Shown here in pieces: positions 1-14,660 of a stretch of 64,000 bases of DNA; position 1 is the first letter of the stretch, and each line of letters opens with the position of its first letter. Below the pieces are notes generated by a model. It was given only the letters and a program-made list of their open reading frames with translations, had not been told where the DNA came from and did not search any database. Made by a program: the position numbers and the translations under genes. This stretch comes from Paramecium tetraurelia (lineage: Eukaryota; Ciliophora; Oligohymenophorea; Peniculida; Parameciidae): the NCBI RefSeq assembly GCF_000165425.1, contig NW_001798991.1, forward strand, positions 1 to 64,000, written 5' to 3'.

Positions 1-3000
1 CAGTAATCAAATTAATACAGCCGAATGGATAGAAACATTTAAAAATGTGGGACCATTTTAGAGAGGTTGATGCCAATAGTTAGCAAAATAAGTGAAGGGA
101 AGCAGAAATGGGCACGAACAGCTTCTTAAGTGCTTTATATTGGAAATTATGCTATACAACTTGAGAAATTCAGCATACTTCTCAATCCAATACACACAGC
201 ACAGAATTAAAAATATTATCAGCCTAATAGCCATCAATATTGTTACAAAAAAAATATGTGATATCATAAATTATCACAAGTACACACTTATATATTTTAC
301 TCAAAAATGGATGCATATATGATTCATTCCTAATACGAATCTATATGAGAATATGAAGAAGAATAGAATATGATAAATATTTGAATAAGTCTCTTATCGA
401 AGATACTAGCAGTAAATTTAACTCTACAAATCAGAATATGATTCCTCTTAATTTGGCAGAATCAATGAATTTGATGATAAGGTGTTATGTTCATTAATAT
501 CTTTAGCAGAAATAGTAGAGATAAGTTACATATCCTAAATTCATCTCAGTTGATTAATATTTGAAAATTCATCCTTGTAATGGTTACTAAAAATTCTTGA
601 ATATTTATTAGTGGCATAATGATAGGATTTGATGCATGATTAGTAAAATCTTTGTAATTGTCCTCAAAAAACATTGTAATTAAAAGATATTAGACTTGTT
701 GATGAGCTCTTTTACTGCGTAATCCTTTGCTAAATTTAATGTAGGGATTGAACATGTTGTACATCTAATATAAAGTGTACAACAATCAAAAATTATGGAT
801 AATAAAAATCTTTACAGTTCATCCAATTACCTAATCAACTAAACACAAGCTTTTTGATAAGAAGAATCTACCAAACCATAGTTGTTTAGTGAGCAAGGAT
901 GTAAACAATAGGCGAAGATTCATCAGAATAATATCCTGCCTACGAGGATCAACAATTATTTATTAAGTGTTATTGCACAATGAATCAATCTGATATTACT
1001 CGTGGATAACATGTAATATACGTCAACATACTACTTACTATAACACGACTATAGCAACAAGAGTATTAGTAAAGTATATAATTGTTCCATGTTTGAGGAA
1101 GTACACATTCAGCAGAGATAAAATGAGTGCTTAAGCGTAGCTGATATAAGTTTCATTAACTAAGACATTGACCAGATGATAAATATTGGTGACAATATTG
1201 CTGCAGCAAACAATACTTATTCACAAGATTCATTGATTGACCAAGTGAAACCTGGAAGTCAACATCCTCTTTTGCACACATTTATTACATGCATTTAAAG
1301 TAATGGTAGAGACCATCATTCATTCCACAAACAAATAGAAAATATCACTATTCATGTTAACGCATTTAAGAAGTACACTTCATAGATCTATGAGGTAGGA
1401 GGTTTACCAAGGAGAACCTATACTTGAACAGTAATTGGAGATAGGGATTGATATAATCTTTGACCAAATCAATCTAAAAAATCCTAAATTTAATCATCAG
1501 AGTCTTAATATCTTTGATATAGAAATGGTTTAGCAAATTGCATCATTGAATTTTGGAGTTGATTATAACAACTCATTGTGTAATAGGTGCTACATGCAAC
1601 CAAATGTTAGAACAAAGCAGAATATCTAAAAGTAATATGTATTCCTGAGAATAGCCACCTCATTCATTTAATAAGAATAAATCGATCTCTAAATTAAATT
1701 TGCAAAAATCTAGCAACATGAACCAGAAAAAGACTCCAAGGAGTACTTTGAGAGCGACTAAAGTAAAAAGTTATATTGGGTCTACTGGCTCTATATTAAA
1801 TTTAGGACTTTACACAGATTCCAAGAGATTTGATAAGCATTCATTGGCATAATCTTCATCATGGCGTTAATGAAATTGCTCACAAATGATTTTTAACTAC
1901 AACCAGCAAAATTTTGGGACATGAATAAATAGAACAAAGATGGGTTCGATTTTTAAATTACTATCCAGGAATGCTTTATTGCCATATCCTAATTCTTTAT
2001 TTTAAAGAATACTAAGTGAATTTAGAGGTAATTGTACGAAACAATTTTTATTACTCAATAACAATAATGTTTTGTATGGTTACAAATTTTCTCCAAACAT
2101 TGTTTTTCAGGTACAATAAAAAGCTGGAAAAGAGTATGCAAGGTCTTAATAATTGAACAAATGAAATAGAGTTAAACAACACAACATATAGTTAACAACC
2201 ACTACATATATTTGCTATTGCAGAAGTAGATAGGAGCTAATAGCAAGAAATTATCTAGAAACACTATGCAAGAGAATTGTGTATTTTCTTTCTAGCTAGG
2301 AATCACAATATAAATAATTTTTTCACATTGAATTTTTGGATTGAGATTAAGAAGAACAATTGCTTGGAATATTTTATTAAATGAGAAAGTGATGATGTTG
2401 GTTTACTGTGACTCTTATACATTCTGCTAAAGAATGAATACAAAAAGTAGAATTTTTCTCTAAAGATTGTAGCAACCTGTTATATGAAGATACTGACCTG
2501 GAGAATGATATAACTAAATAATAATGCAGAAGACAGCCATAGTTAATATTCCAACAAACTGCACGAGTATTTAAACGTTACTTAATAATGATGGGATATT
2601 AATTCTAAAAAAACAGGATGAAAGTTTAGACCCTCAAGGATGAACCTTTATATTACATGCTCCGTCAACTAATATTAAATAATTCTTAGCTTTAAAGTAT
2701 CAGGTTTCAATTTGTTCCAAATTGAATTTCTTAAATTAGAAGAGTAAATGGGTTAATGAGTGCTACATTTGTAAGCGCCATCAAACAAAATTTCTCATCC
2801 TCGTTAATAATAGATTTTGTGTAAACCTCTAATAAAATGAACCAACAACAGACTTGAGATAGAGAGGTTGCATAATATTACATTTTCTGAAATCGCTACC
2901 AGAAATTTTCAAAAATGGTTCCTGAGATACAGATAGCAGAATTGAATGCCTTAAGAAAGTAATTATGATCTTTTAATTAAACATGAAGTTCGGGCTGGTT

Positions 3001-6000
3001 AATTTAGGAGGTCTAATCATTACCCAGCATTTCTATTTTCAATAAGCGTTTGATCAGAAGTGATGTACATTTCATTTTTGTGTTGTAAGCATTCAAACAT
3101 CGTATTTGAATAAAGAAGCAACAATGGAATCATTAGAAGACACAAATCATACACAACTTCTTGAGTAAGAGCAATAAAAATTCATATCGGAGGACAATTC
3201 TAAACCGTAGGTTATGTTTAAGAAGACGTTGCTACTTATAAAAAATGTTTAGAATCATCCCACATAAGAATTTGGTGTTTATAATCTGATGCCTAAAAAC
3301 TCAGTAAATAGAGTTGAGGTGTAGTAATAAACTAAGACAAGGAATAGGACTCATGGCATTTAGGTCTAAACAAACATTATACTAGTACAAGAAGTAGTTG
3401 ACAGAGCAACAAAGCAATATCTCTCGAAACAGGAAGTAAATTGGATAAAAATGCAAATCTAAATATTAAGTGAATTTTTTTGCTACACTTAATCACAAAT
3501 ATGTTCTGCAATGCACTTTATGCGTAACAGTAATATATTATTTAAAAGTATTAGCAATTGAAATTTAACTGAAATTAACCTTCTAAAGAGGCAACAATCT
3601 TCACCCTGATATTATTAAAGAAGATCATTATAATTTGAAAACCTAAATCTCAACCTATGAATTTAATATAGGCATCAAATTAAGTAAAGTTGAGAACTCA
3701 CTACAAGTAAATAGAAATTATTTGAAATGAAGTTTAATCATAAAGGCATATCATATCTGAAAATTTCTTAAGCAGGCACAACATTTCTGCAGTTCAGATT
3801 AAATAAATAGGTAGTTATCTGAATATAATGCCTAAAATATCTCAAATATTCATCGTTCCATAGTTACAAATAGCATAGGTTGAGTAAGGTTTAATGGAAT
3901 AATACTCTTATTATGGCACTATAATTTGGACAAGAGATTAGAGGGTATTGTGTCTTAAAGGGTATTCAAATTAACAACGTGCAGATGATTGGTCAGATGA
4001 ATACCAATTATATATTAAAATAAACACTTTTTCAATTGCATCCCATCAATTTTGCTTGATGATAGCTAAGGAGGATTAGTAATTATTGCATATATCAAAT
4101 ATGACAGCGCATATCTTGAAAATAGCTATTTGACCAAAAAGGTGGAAGCACTTTACATTTAGTTTGTAAATTTAATCTCAAGGATTTATCATAATTTGAA
4201 GAGATTTGAATAAAGTTAATTGCACAATTAAGATTATCTAAGTAATTGTAATCAAGAACAAAGCATAAGATGGTAGACAGATGAGCTCTAGTCCTCAAGA
4301 GACTATCGGTACAAATTTATATCATGATGAGGATGATAACAATTAACCACAAGAATACATTACGGCGAAGCTCTAAACACAATAAGCAACGGTTGGTGCG
4401 ATATATCCTTAACAGAAATAACAAGTTGTTTTGCAAAATTGAATAAACTGAGCTCATTTTGTGCATCCTTTATTAGATCCAGTCCAAGGAAATTATGCTG
4501 ACAACATTTATTGTAAAAAGGAGACCGAAACTGATCAATAAGGTTGTTTTCAATTATTTAATCATTATTTCTTACAGTTAAATATAAAGAAATAACTTTG
4601 ACCTCGTTTGTCAATTTAATATTTTTGAAAGAAATGAAAAAAGCCTAAATTTTAACAAATGATGATCAATGTCTTATGCATAACCGAAATTATCGATCGA
4701 GCTAAGAATATTTTTGAGAGCATTCTTTTTAATCCTACAAAATATGCTTAGCGTTATTGTACTTTCATAAAAGAGATAACCGCTGCTAGGAATTCTGAGC
4801 TTTTGAGAATAGAAGAAGCCCTTCAGTAGAATCGAAAGTGCATTTATTGCGAAAATGTAAGATGCAATTACACTTATATTTGGTTGTGATGATGCACCAC
4901 AAGATAACGAGCATTATGAGTTGAACTTGACGAAGATTCCTGTAAAAAAAAACAAGGAAGCAAAACAACAATCAGTTCATTTGGTGGTACAAGAGTAGAT
5001 GCTTATTTGCATTCCAAGGATCAATGGAATAAAAGCTCTTCATAGAAGTGAGACTAAACTGCAAAGATGCAATCTCCATTATCAAGTTTGTATGCAGAAC
5101 ACAAGACATCATCACATAATGAATCAGTAATAACAGTTGCAGCCTTAAATTACGATTAGCAAGATAATCATCAGAAGCATTAAATATTGCTAAATCTGTT
5201 TTAGTGAGGATCAAATTAGTACCGCTTCCATCTCTAGATATTGATGGTGTGCTTGATACCGGGACTTCTTGAACAAGAAATGAATTTAGGGCTGTGCTAA
5301 AGCTAGTTGCTCTCTTCTAAGCCCTTATATAAAATTACAACCATTACGTTATTGATAATGGTTTCATTAATAAGAAACCAATATATGTAGTGTTCAAGTT
5401 TTATTAGTTTAAATATATATCTTGCACTTTAATGGTAATGATTGAGCAACAAAATTTTGTAATATTGATACCAGATATTAAATGAAAATAAAAGGATTTA
5501 CCAGAAGATAATGTCTTTCATAAAAAACATATTTAAATTAGAGTTGATATACATTATTATTAATCGTAACTGTTTTTTAAGAATCTACTGATACAATTAG
5601 AGTAATTTGCTTAAGAAGGTTAACACAAAACCATAAGCCTTCTTACTTTATTATTCAAGCGATACTAGACCTAAATATAGCAATCTCATTGAAAGAAAAT
5701 GCATTGTTTTACGCAGAATTATAATTAAGGCTTAACATGTTGATCATTCAATAGCCTAATGTGGAGCATTCTTTAATGTATAATTTCAATGCACTCATTG
5801 ATTTATGATGGCATATATTCATGGATATTAATATTATGAATCGGAACACTCTTTTAGTGTATTAAAAGAAGAAAAAAACTGCAAATATGCCTACTAGCCT
5901 TTCATGAAATATGTTTACTATTAAAATAAAAATGTGATGCAACAGGTCACAATTGTTCCAAGCCATATAAAGATCAAAGCAATAATTTTATCATTGACTC

Positions 6001-9000
6001 CAAGAGAACAGATAATATGAGAGAGCTATAATAAAATCCTTTGCTATTTTTGCTCAGCTTTAGAGTTAATTTCTACATAAAACCTATGCAGTTAAATTAA
6101 ATGTGCCAAGACAGGATTATAATTACTATGAAATGTATGATTTAGATAATGAAATGTTAAATGACATTCATAAAGCACATCGTTGCTTATTGCAAGAGGC
6201 ATACAAAGAAGGGAGATTTTTTATAAAATTACAATTTATAGATATTGTAGCCATTGAGTTAAGCATAATTCCAAGCCTGAAATACATAGATATGCTAATC
6301 AGCCATATGAACATCGGCTCACAGGGGAGGATCATTTTCGAATATGCAGTTCATCATTTTAAGGATAGATAACGACTGAATAAACTGTCTCATCTAGTCG
6401 AATGATCGTCATAACTTGTATAGCCTCACTATTTTATAATTTACAAGTAGTATTATAATATAAAGGTTTAATAAGATCATTCTTGTAATTCTACTTCGCT
6501 GAGCGAGAGTTTCGATTTTGAACCTTATTTATTGGGTTATCTTTCTGTGAGTATGATTGGCTTGATATCAACTTTTGGACCCATCACTTTTTTTTGCAAT
6601 GTTTAAGGTTGTCTATTTTCATTAATAAAACACATATTTCCTGAATGGTTAATATCAACTTGAATGGTGGTATAGAAGTTTAGCGCTTCAATAAGTAATT
6701 AATTTAGCAGAATGTTCTAAGGAAAATTGTGCTTTAATTGTTGGTGAATTAAGGAGATAATATTTTAAACCAGGTTTCTACAGATTCACCAAATGATATT
6801 CTGAACTGTTATTGTGAGTGACAACTGAAAATAACATGAAGTAAATCATATGATATTTAATCTTATTGGTACAGCTTCAAATATATGTTTCATAAATGAA
6901 TAAGCATTTATATTAAGAGTCAAGTAAATTGTGGATTAATTGATCTAAGAAATTGAGAATAAAGTCTTCCTGTTCCACTATTGAATTTGAGCAAGATTAA
7001 TTGTAATCATCATCTTTTCAGTAACTGACTTAACAACATATCAAAGGTTTACAAGTTTTTATAGTCTATGTCTTGCAAGAGGACTTTGAAAAAAATGCCA
7101 GTTTAATCCTCAACATCTATAAGATACATAAAAATAAATATAATGTCAGAACATTTTAAATAATTATAGAAAATGAACTATGAAGTTAACAGCCTCAATT
7201 TCAATATAATATTATTAGCTTGAAACTCCTACTTACTTATAATTTTACAACAAATCAGAATATCAAACTATTTTTTACTCTTTGGATTTTATGTTTTGAC
7301 CAGTATAAATACTGCCCTTGTGTCTAATCCTTCCACAATGTTTTATATTGATTAAAGTTCTGATGCATTAAGAGAATATATTATGTACAACTTGGAATAA
7401 CTACAGTTAACTCTTGTAGAAAGGTATAAAGAAATAATAATCACTCGGGTCTGCAAATATGTAATACATGTCGTCCTCTTATCAGAATTAAGTATCTCCA
7501 TGACTATGAAAATTTAAGCAAGCTCTAATTGTTAAAAGGAAGATACACGAAGGCAAGCTCATCATGTATTAATTGACATTGAGACGGAAACCGCCTACAT
7601 TGTTCTTAAATGCAGCGAAATGACTAAGACTAAAGAAAACGACAAAGATTCGACATTTTAAGTTGGCTTAATATATTTACTAATCATTTTTATAAGTTTA
7701 GCCTAATAGTGCTATAAAGATTAGTGCAAGGATGATATCACAAATCTGAAAATCCAGTAAATACAAACTATCACATCTCCAGTCTAGTCATCGGCACATG
7801 ACTTTTGTCTTACTTTTATAAAATGAAATATAGTTTGCTAGTAATTGTTAAGCTTATTTCCCTCCACATCAAATAATTGATGGTAGTCTCATGGCTAAAC
7901 CATTTGCGAATTATATTTTAAATTACTTCTATTATTCAAATACCCTCCCCTTAATCAAAGATTGGTTACATATGAATAATGCACCTAGAATTCTAATAAA
8001 TATTTTAATAGTATCCATATGTTATAGCAGGTGCAAATGTTAGATGTAACATTATCATGACACAACCAATGCTAGAATTAAAAAAAATTGCACATCTAAT
8101 AGACAAAGATGTACAAGCAAAATTGTATTTAATAAGTGCGATAAAACAAAATAACACTAATAAGCAAGAAAGACAACATTTTATAGGAGAAATTTGTTAA
8201 TTACCCTAAGGAATAGGGTAGCTTGTAACTACTCACCCTACAACTTTTCTTGCATGAAGAAGTGGTTCATTTATTGAAATTTACATCATAATCATTCATT
8301 CAAATTATAGTGAGTATATAAATCGATGCTCAAGATTAATTAATCGTTGAGGATAAGAAATAAAGTTAGGATATGGCTATTGTATTTTGCAAGAAGGAGA
8401 TGATTGGTTATAACCTGAAAATACAAGATATGTAACAAGTAATAATATGTTGTGTCAATGTTTGAGCATATAAATGCAATAAAACATGTGATGCTCCGTT
8501 TTAACTAAATTCAGGAAAGCAGTACCCAGTATAACTTATAGGCTAAAAGACAGGGTGATGAACAGAATTTTCTAATCATCAGAGCATAATGTACTGAATT
8601 TGAGTTTCAATTACAGTCCTACAAGAATGATTATAATAATACAAAAAGAATCTAGTCGGGCAGCCATTATAAAATCTAAGTTGTATTTAGAAGGAGCTCC
8701 ACAATATTATTCGGCTCAGATGAGTTGAAAATAATTCAAGGTAATGGGCACTGAAATTCTGAGTTCACTAGTTAAAATATGAAAATGATTTGAACACTTA
8801 ATATAACTTGATACCATTCATAATTGCCAACATAGTAACTAGTATTATTCTATATCTTGCATGTTAAACATGTAGTAGCTGATCTCAGAATTGCACTACC
8901 TTATTTGTAATTATGTATACTATCCACTTAAAGACTGAATACTATTTCATTGCAAAGCCTTTTTCTAACAGAGAGTGATCATACGGAACTTCCATTATAG

Positions 9001-11240
9001 CTAGATTGGTAATTGAGAAAATTAGGTTAACATAGCAATCATACTTATATTTTTATAACCACCTTATTTGCAGATCATCTAAAATTGGTAGCATAATTTC
9101 GATAACCTCCTAAATTTATCTGTAGCATCAATATGTGACAACGATATTGATGCAAAATAAAGCATCGTTAACTGTAGAAAATCTTATCCATAAAAATCTA
9201 AATTGGAGATAGTTATTTTGATCTAAATATTTAGTAATTTCAAAATGCAGCACAATGATTAAAGTTTATGGTAATTTAACTACATTGTAGTAAAACATAA
9301 TTGGTTGAGTCAAGCGCAAAAAAATCATATTTTTTGGAACTGTCTATAACCAAAACTATTAATGCATATCTGATCATAACCATAAACTAGCAGTACAAAT
9401 GTTACATAATTGAATAGGAAACACAAAAACAGAAAAAAGTTTTGAATGCTAGAGCATAGAGTTTATAGCTGATAACAACAAGTATTAATGGTGACATTAT
9501 GTATAGATAGCTGGCTCCATCTTACAGATTAGTAATTAAAAGGTATGCAGTAATCCTTTAATTATAGATACATCTTGGAGGTCATGACAATTATATTTAA
9601 ACAAGATTTAAATTTTAGAGAGGAACAGAAATTAATAAAAATCTGGAAAGTGTCACTAACAAGAGTGAAGCAAGAAATTACACATAAGTTGCACGAAGAA
9701 TAAGCTAAATAGATGCCTAAATGTAATCAGAAATAAGCACCAATATCATAATATTTTAAGTGATAGTTTGAGCATAAGAATCAGACACGATGATTCTATT
9801 ATTAAAAATGGTGGAAAATAAGAAGATACACAATGCGGTGCTAGTAAATCTCATATACGATAAATCATGCTTTTTTAGTATTTTATTTCATAAGTGATAT
9901 AGTTTTGTACAATATTATTAAGAATCATTTGTAGATAAACATGGAGCCCACTCTTTATTATATTAAGAATAGCTGCCACCTCAATAAAGATCCAATATTT
10001 AACTTAGGAAGCGCTAATACAAGATCTGTTTCAGCACTGCCTGACTTTATTGGTAAAAGAAGAGCAGAGCTGTTGTTCAGGTTAAGGATATGATCATTAG
10101 AACGATAACTTAATTAATTGCAATTATCAATCCCAAAAGAAAAATGCTGCATTTTAATTGGCCTGTTCCAAATATAAAATGTTTAATGAGGAATAAAGTT
10201 GGAGATTCAGTACACTAAATTCATTTCCATATAACAACTCACGTACATAAAATGACACCATTTTGAATTCTAAAACAATTAATGCCTTGAAAAATTTTTC
10301 ATAATGATATAGGAGATTTTACCTACACTATTTAGCATTATGATCTTATGTAGAAAAGCACCTTCATAATTATAAGTGCCATCATGATATGAATCACATT
10401 TATAGTTATTCCAATAGGTAAATATCAGATACATCATCTGAGAATATTTATTGAGTAAATTTAGTAAGGAACTGGAAACTGGAAACTTTCCAAATTGCAA
10501 AGTGCATTTAACTAAGCAGCCACCGTCATCTTAACAGGTACTAATTAAATTATGTGTATTTAATTAAGTATCTCATTTAGATTGAATATGATTTTGATTG
10601 GACAACAGTTAAAATTCTAAGAAAATTTGCAGAACTTGTTTCGGATATCAGTAATCAACAATAAAAGATCTGAAGGCTTACATCAGAGGTAACTTATGAT
10701 ACATAAAGTACATATAGTCGAGTTCTTGGTCCAGAATTACTTTTTTTATTTTAATGTAAGTCAGAAGATTAATAGAATTAAAGTATATGTTTGCCTTTGT
10801 CAGCAAGTATGATTAAATTTGGATCCTCAGAACATTTCTTGATTGTAGAGAAGGAGTAGTTATAAAGACATGATCTAAGTCAGCAGGACTATATATATTA
10901 ACCTGTGAGGTTAGAGTTAGAAAATTTTTGATAAACTTCTTAAAGATTACTAGAATGCTGATATTAAATATGTGTACATGTTTCAAAATAGTTAGCGCAC
11001 AAGTATAAGATGCTTAGCTGACTTTTATGTAACACACTAATTGACACCGGGAAACAAGACCTATGTTTATCAATTAAGTTCGCAAATTTCAAATGAGTTC
11101 CAGTAGCTGATACAATCAGGAATTGAAAAGTTAAAAATTAATTAATGAACAAATAGCCCATATTTATTCTGTTGTCGAGACATTCTAAAGATAGCAAACG
11201 GTACAATATTTTAATTAGGATAGTATATAGTATCAATACC
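1..11240. other. Long block without a recognisable gene
   Basis: Across about 11.2 kb no reading frame on either strand stays open beyond roughly 140 codons even when only TGA is treated as stop, and no conserved motif, intron pattern or terminal repeat was recognised. The longest frames (for example 5998-6411 plus, 7979-8257 plus) are about what chance gives at this composition. Base composition is less AT-rich than the intergenic DNA after 11.3 kb, and long A or T runs are fewer. This could be old decayed gene or element sequence, germline-limited DNA, or an assembly join; the sequence alone does not decide. Confidence 0.5.
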
Positions 11241-12552
11241 TGCCCGAGATAATTTTCTTAGGGTAAATTAAATATATTAGTATAAATCTATTACATATAT
11301 TATTAATTAAATACTATGTTTTTATTTAAGTCTTTTAATTTATATATATGCTTGTTAAATAAAAAATGAAGATGCATAATTTGGGTGGATAAAGCGTTAT
11401 CTATTGATCCTAAACATATTTAATCCTTAAATGAGAAAGGTAGATTGGATTATAATTAAATTTATAGTTTAATGTTTATAAAATATTATTAAATATTTTA
11501 TCTTCTGCTTATCATTTTTAATATTTCCAAATTAACTAAGGTGAATTTTCTTGAATTATGTGTTCTTTTATTTAATTTAGAGCTTATAAGAACTATCAAT
11601 TTTTCCTTTTCCGTTTTATTGCGAATATGAGTTCGAATTCCATCGGTTCTTCTAGAATTACATTCAGACCTAATTTAAAGCTTATCAAATGTAGCTTTAG
11701 CGATAAACATGGTTCCGTCAGATAATTTCAACAAATGTCTAGCTTTTCAGCTGACGTATTCGAAATGATTTACATAGTAATTCAAATATTTTAAAAACAT
11801 ATTATGATAAGATATAATTATATAAACATTCGTTTATATGCACTTATTACATTTATGAAATCTATGAAAAATTTATTCATAATTCATTACTAGCTTTAGT
11901 TTTCAATGTAAATGAATGTCATATTACAAAATTTCTTCTTGCTGTGTATTATTTAAAGGAGAAGTCTTACTCTTATCAAATCTCTGTCTCCTCAATTTGC
12001 TTAAGTATGAATTAAATAAATAGTACAATTATTCTCTAATTAATTATTTAATTATAATTATAACCATAAAATAGAGATCAATTCATAGATTCTTAAATGG
12101 TTAGAATAAACTTCAGATGACGAATGTCGTCTCACTAATTAAGAATTACCTAACTAAATAGTCGATAGTTAGTCCAATTGAAAAAAGCGGAGTGATATAT
12201 TTTGAAATATAATTCATTTTTGAATGCTCTTGATGACATCTAATGTATAAATTTTTGATATAAATTATTCGAGATACATTCAACTAAAAGTTAAGGAATC
12301 ATGAATATAGTTAATTTACTATATTATGTTTTAGGGCAGTTATAATTCACAACCACCTTAGGTATCTCGAAAAGCAGTCTTCTATTAACTTAAAATTATT
12401 AACAAGCAAATCAATTTTAGTAGTTTCATTATGAAAAATTGTCAGAATTGATCAGAAAATCTCTTGAATTTAATTAAAAAAGAAGAAGAAATATCTTATT
12501 AATATAAATAAAAATAATAGAAATACAAAAATATCTTTCTAACTAAAAGAAA
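11241..12552. other. AT-rich intergenic stretch with a weak ORF
   Basis: Composition changes to the very AT-rich type seen between genes in the rest of the window. An ORF at 11627-12010 (127 codons, TGA stop) begins with about 48 codons of coding-like composition, starting MSSNSIGSSRITFRPN, and then becomes AT-rich with no likeness I recognise. It may be a remnant or chance. The frame of the TPR gene that follows is also open upstream of its chosen start, back to an ATG at 12301, so part of this stretch could be its N-terminus. Confidence 0.3.
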
Positions 12553-14660
12553 ATGATTTAGTATGATTAGCAAGAAGAGACATCATAATAATAAAATATT
12601 ACAATAACAAATTAAGCCAAATAAGAATAAAACGAGGCGATTGACGAAGAATCATTAAAATGTAATCTCATGAGTATATCAATTTAAAGAAATAATTAAT
12701 AATTAATATCAGTTTGATGAGATATATTATGAATTAGTTTTATTAGAGACAGAAGAAAAAATCAAAGAGAACGAACTTCTCAAAGACAATTAAAAGAATG
12801 ATGAATTATAAAGGCGCAAAGGTAGAATTATTTTTAACTCTTAAGGAAACCTCTTAATAAAATTAGGTAAATATGACGAATATTGGGAATATATTGATTA
12901 AGCAATTGCAGTAAATCCAAAAAACTAACTACTGATTCTTCACAAAGGTAAAATTTATCTACAAACTATTTAAGGGATTGCATTAGCTCAGTTAAAAAAA
13001 TATGAATAGGCTTTTGAATGTTTCAATGAAGCAAAAAAAATAGATCCTACAAATCAAGAATTTCTAATTCAGTTAGGTATTATTTGTTTTTATTTTCAAT
13101 TTAGCGTAATCACTAGAGGACTTTGATGAATTTGATGGAGCTTATAAATTTTATAATGAAGCTCAGAAACTTGGTGACAATGTAGAGATGTTAAATATTA
13201 ATAAAGGTAATTTTCAATAGGATTTAATTTTAGCCTCTGCATTAATTAATTTAAAGAGATGTGAAGAAGCCATTGAATTGTGTGATAAAGAACTTTCAAA
13301 TGCTACTTGTCATAAACGTGCTTATGCTACTAAGGGTATTATATAATTAAATTAATAAAAGCAAGGGCATTATATGTATCACTTAGATATGAAGAAGCTC
13401 TTGAAATTTGTGATAGGTTAATTTAAATGGATGAAAATTTTTAATTGGCTTATGATATCAAGGGTAAGTCTAGTAAAGTTTTATATCTTTTTTAGGAAGG
13501 ACCTTAGCCTCATTACAGCGACCTCAAGAAGCAATCTAACAATGTCTAAAAGCTATTCGATTAGATTAGAAGAAATATATACCTTATGCTACCATAGGTA
13601 AAAATAATATTGAAAGTTTACTTCAGCTGGAGCATTAGTTTAATTAAAACGTTATGAAGAGGCGATTGAATTTGCTGATATTTCACTTAAGTTAAACCCA
13701 AGGGGAGATATAGCTCTCGGCAACAAAGGTATTTTTACAAATTAATAATTAAGGAATGGCATTAACTAATTTAGATAGACTAGAAGAAGCTGTTGAGTGT
13801 TTTGGTTAAGCCCTTTCAATAACAAAAGATCATCCTATTCTAAATTATTTAATGGGTATGGTTAATTTTGAATAATTATTTTAGGATCTACATTAATAAA
13901 TCTAGATAGAGAAGAAGAATCTATTGAATATTTAGATAGGGCTATAAAAAGTAATCCAAAAAATTCTGAAAACCATTTGAAAAAAGGTTGAATTTAATTT
14001 AGCATAATTGCTTTAGGAATAGCATTATTTAGCTTAGGGAGATATGAAGAGTCAATTGAGATTTTTGACTTATCAATTGCTTTAAATTCAAATAATCTTT
14101 ATGCATTTTTTTACAAAGGTAAATGTGTTAAAACTAATAAATTTAGGAAAGTCTTTATTTAATTCAGGTAGATTTAAAGGTGCAGTTTTAACTTTAAGTG
14201 AAGCCCTTAAACTCCATTAAACAGAATTTGGAATATGGAATCTAATGGGTATATTATAATTTGACTAACAAATAAGGAAGATCATTACTAAACTTGCATC
14301 TCTTTGACTAATCGATTATATATTTGTTGAAAGCACACGAATTAAACCCATAGGATGAAGTAGTTATTTTTAACATAGGTAAATTTTTATTCTCAAACTT
14401 TAGGTCTTTCATTAGAACGTCTAAATAAAAATGATGCCGCCATTTTTTGGATTAATAAAGGTCTAAAGATTAGTCCAGACACTCATTATGCATTAGATTT
14501 AATGGGTCTATATTTTAATCTTATAATTATAGCAAAAACCTTAATAAAAATTGGGAAATTTAAAGAAGCGATATTATTTTCATAAAAAGCTGTAAGTCTA
14601 GATCCTAGTAACGAGGAGTATTAATAGAATTATTGTAATTATGAATATCATCTTTAGTGA
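12553..14660 (+). CDS. TPR-repeat protein, one repeat per exon
   Basis: With 15 introns of 24-32 nt removed the exons sum to 565 codons including TGA (564 residues). After a Gln/Glu-rich N-terminus of about 80 residues there are about 12 tandem tetratricopeptide repeats of 34 residues. Each follows the pattern of a Gly-x-Ala-Leu start, Leu near position 8, Tyr/Arg-x-Glu-Glu-Ala-Ile and a closing Asn/Asp-Pro. From the third intron on, introns fall at the same place in each repeat, after the first base of the Gly (or Ala) codon, so every repeat is one symmetric exon. TPRs form protein-binding superhelices; partner and role are unknown. The start is uncertain: the frame is open back to 12301. 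Confidence 0.85.

Noticed and set aside
4786-5214. Two adjoining minus-strand standard-code ORFs
   Set aside because: Composition unlike local proteins and no conserved feature.
5998-6411. Longest plus-strand frame in the first block (about 137 codons)
   Set aside because: No motif, no start context and length within chance for one stop codon at this composition.
7979-8257. Frame beginning MHLEFQQ with a protein-like middle
   Set aside because: Only about 90 codons and no recognisable family; neighbouring frames look similar.
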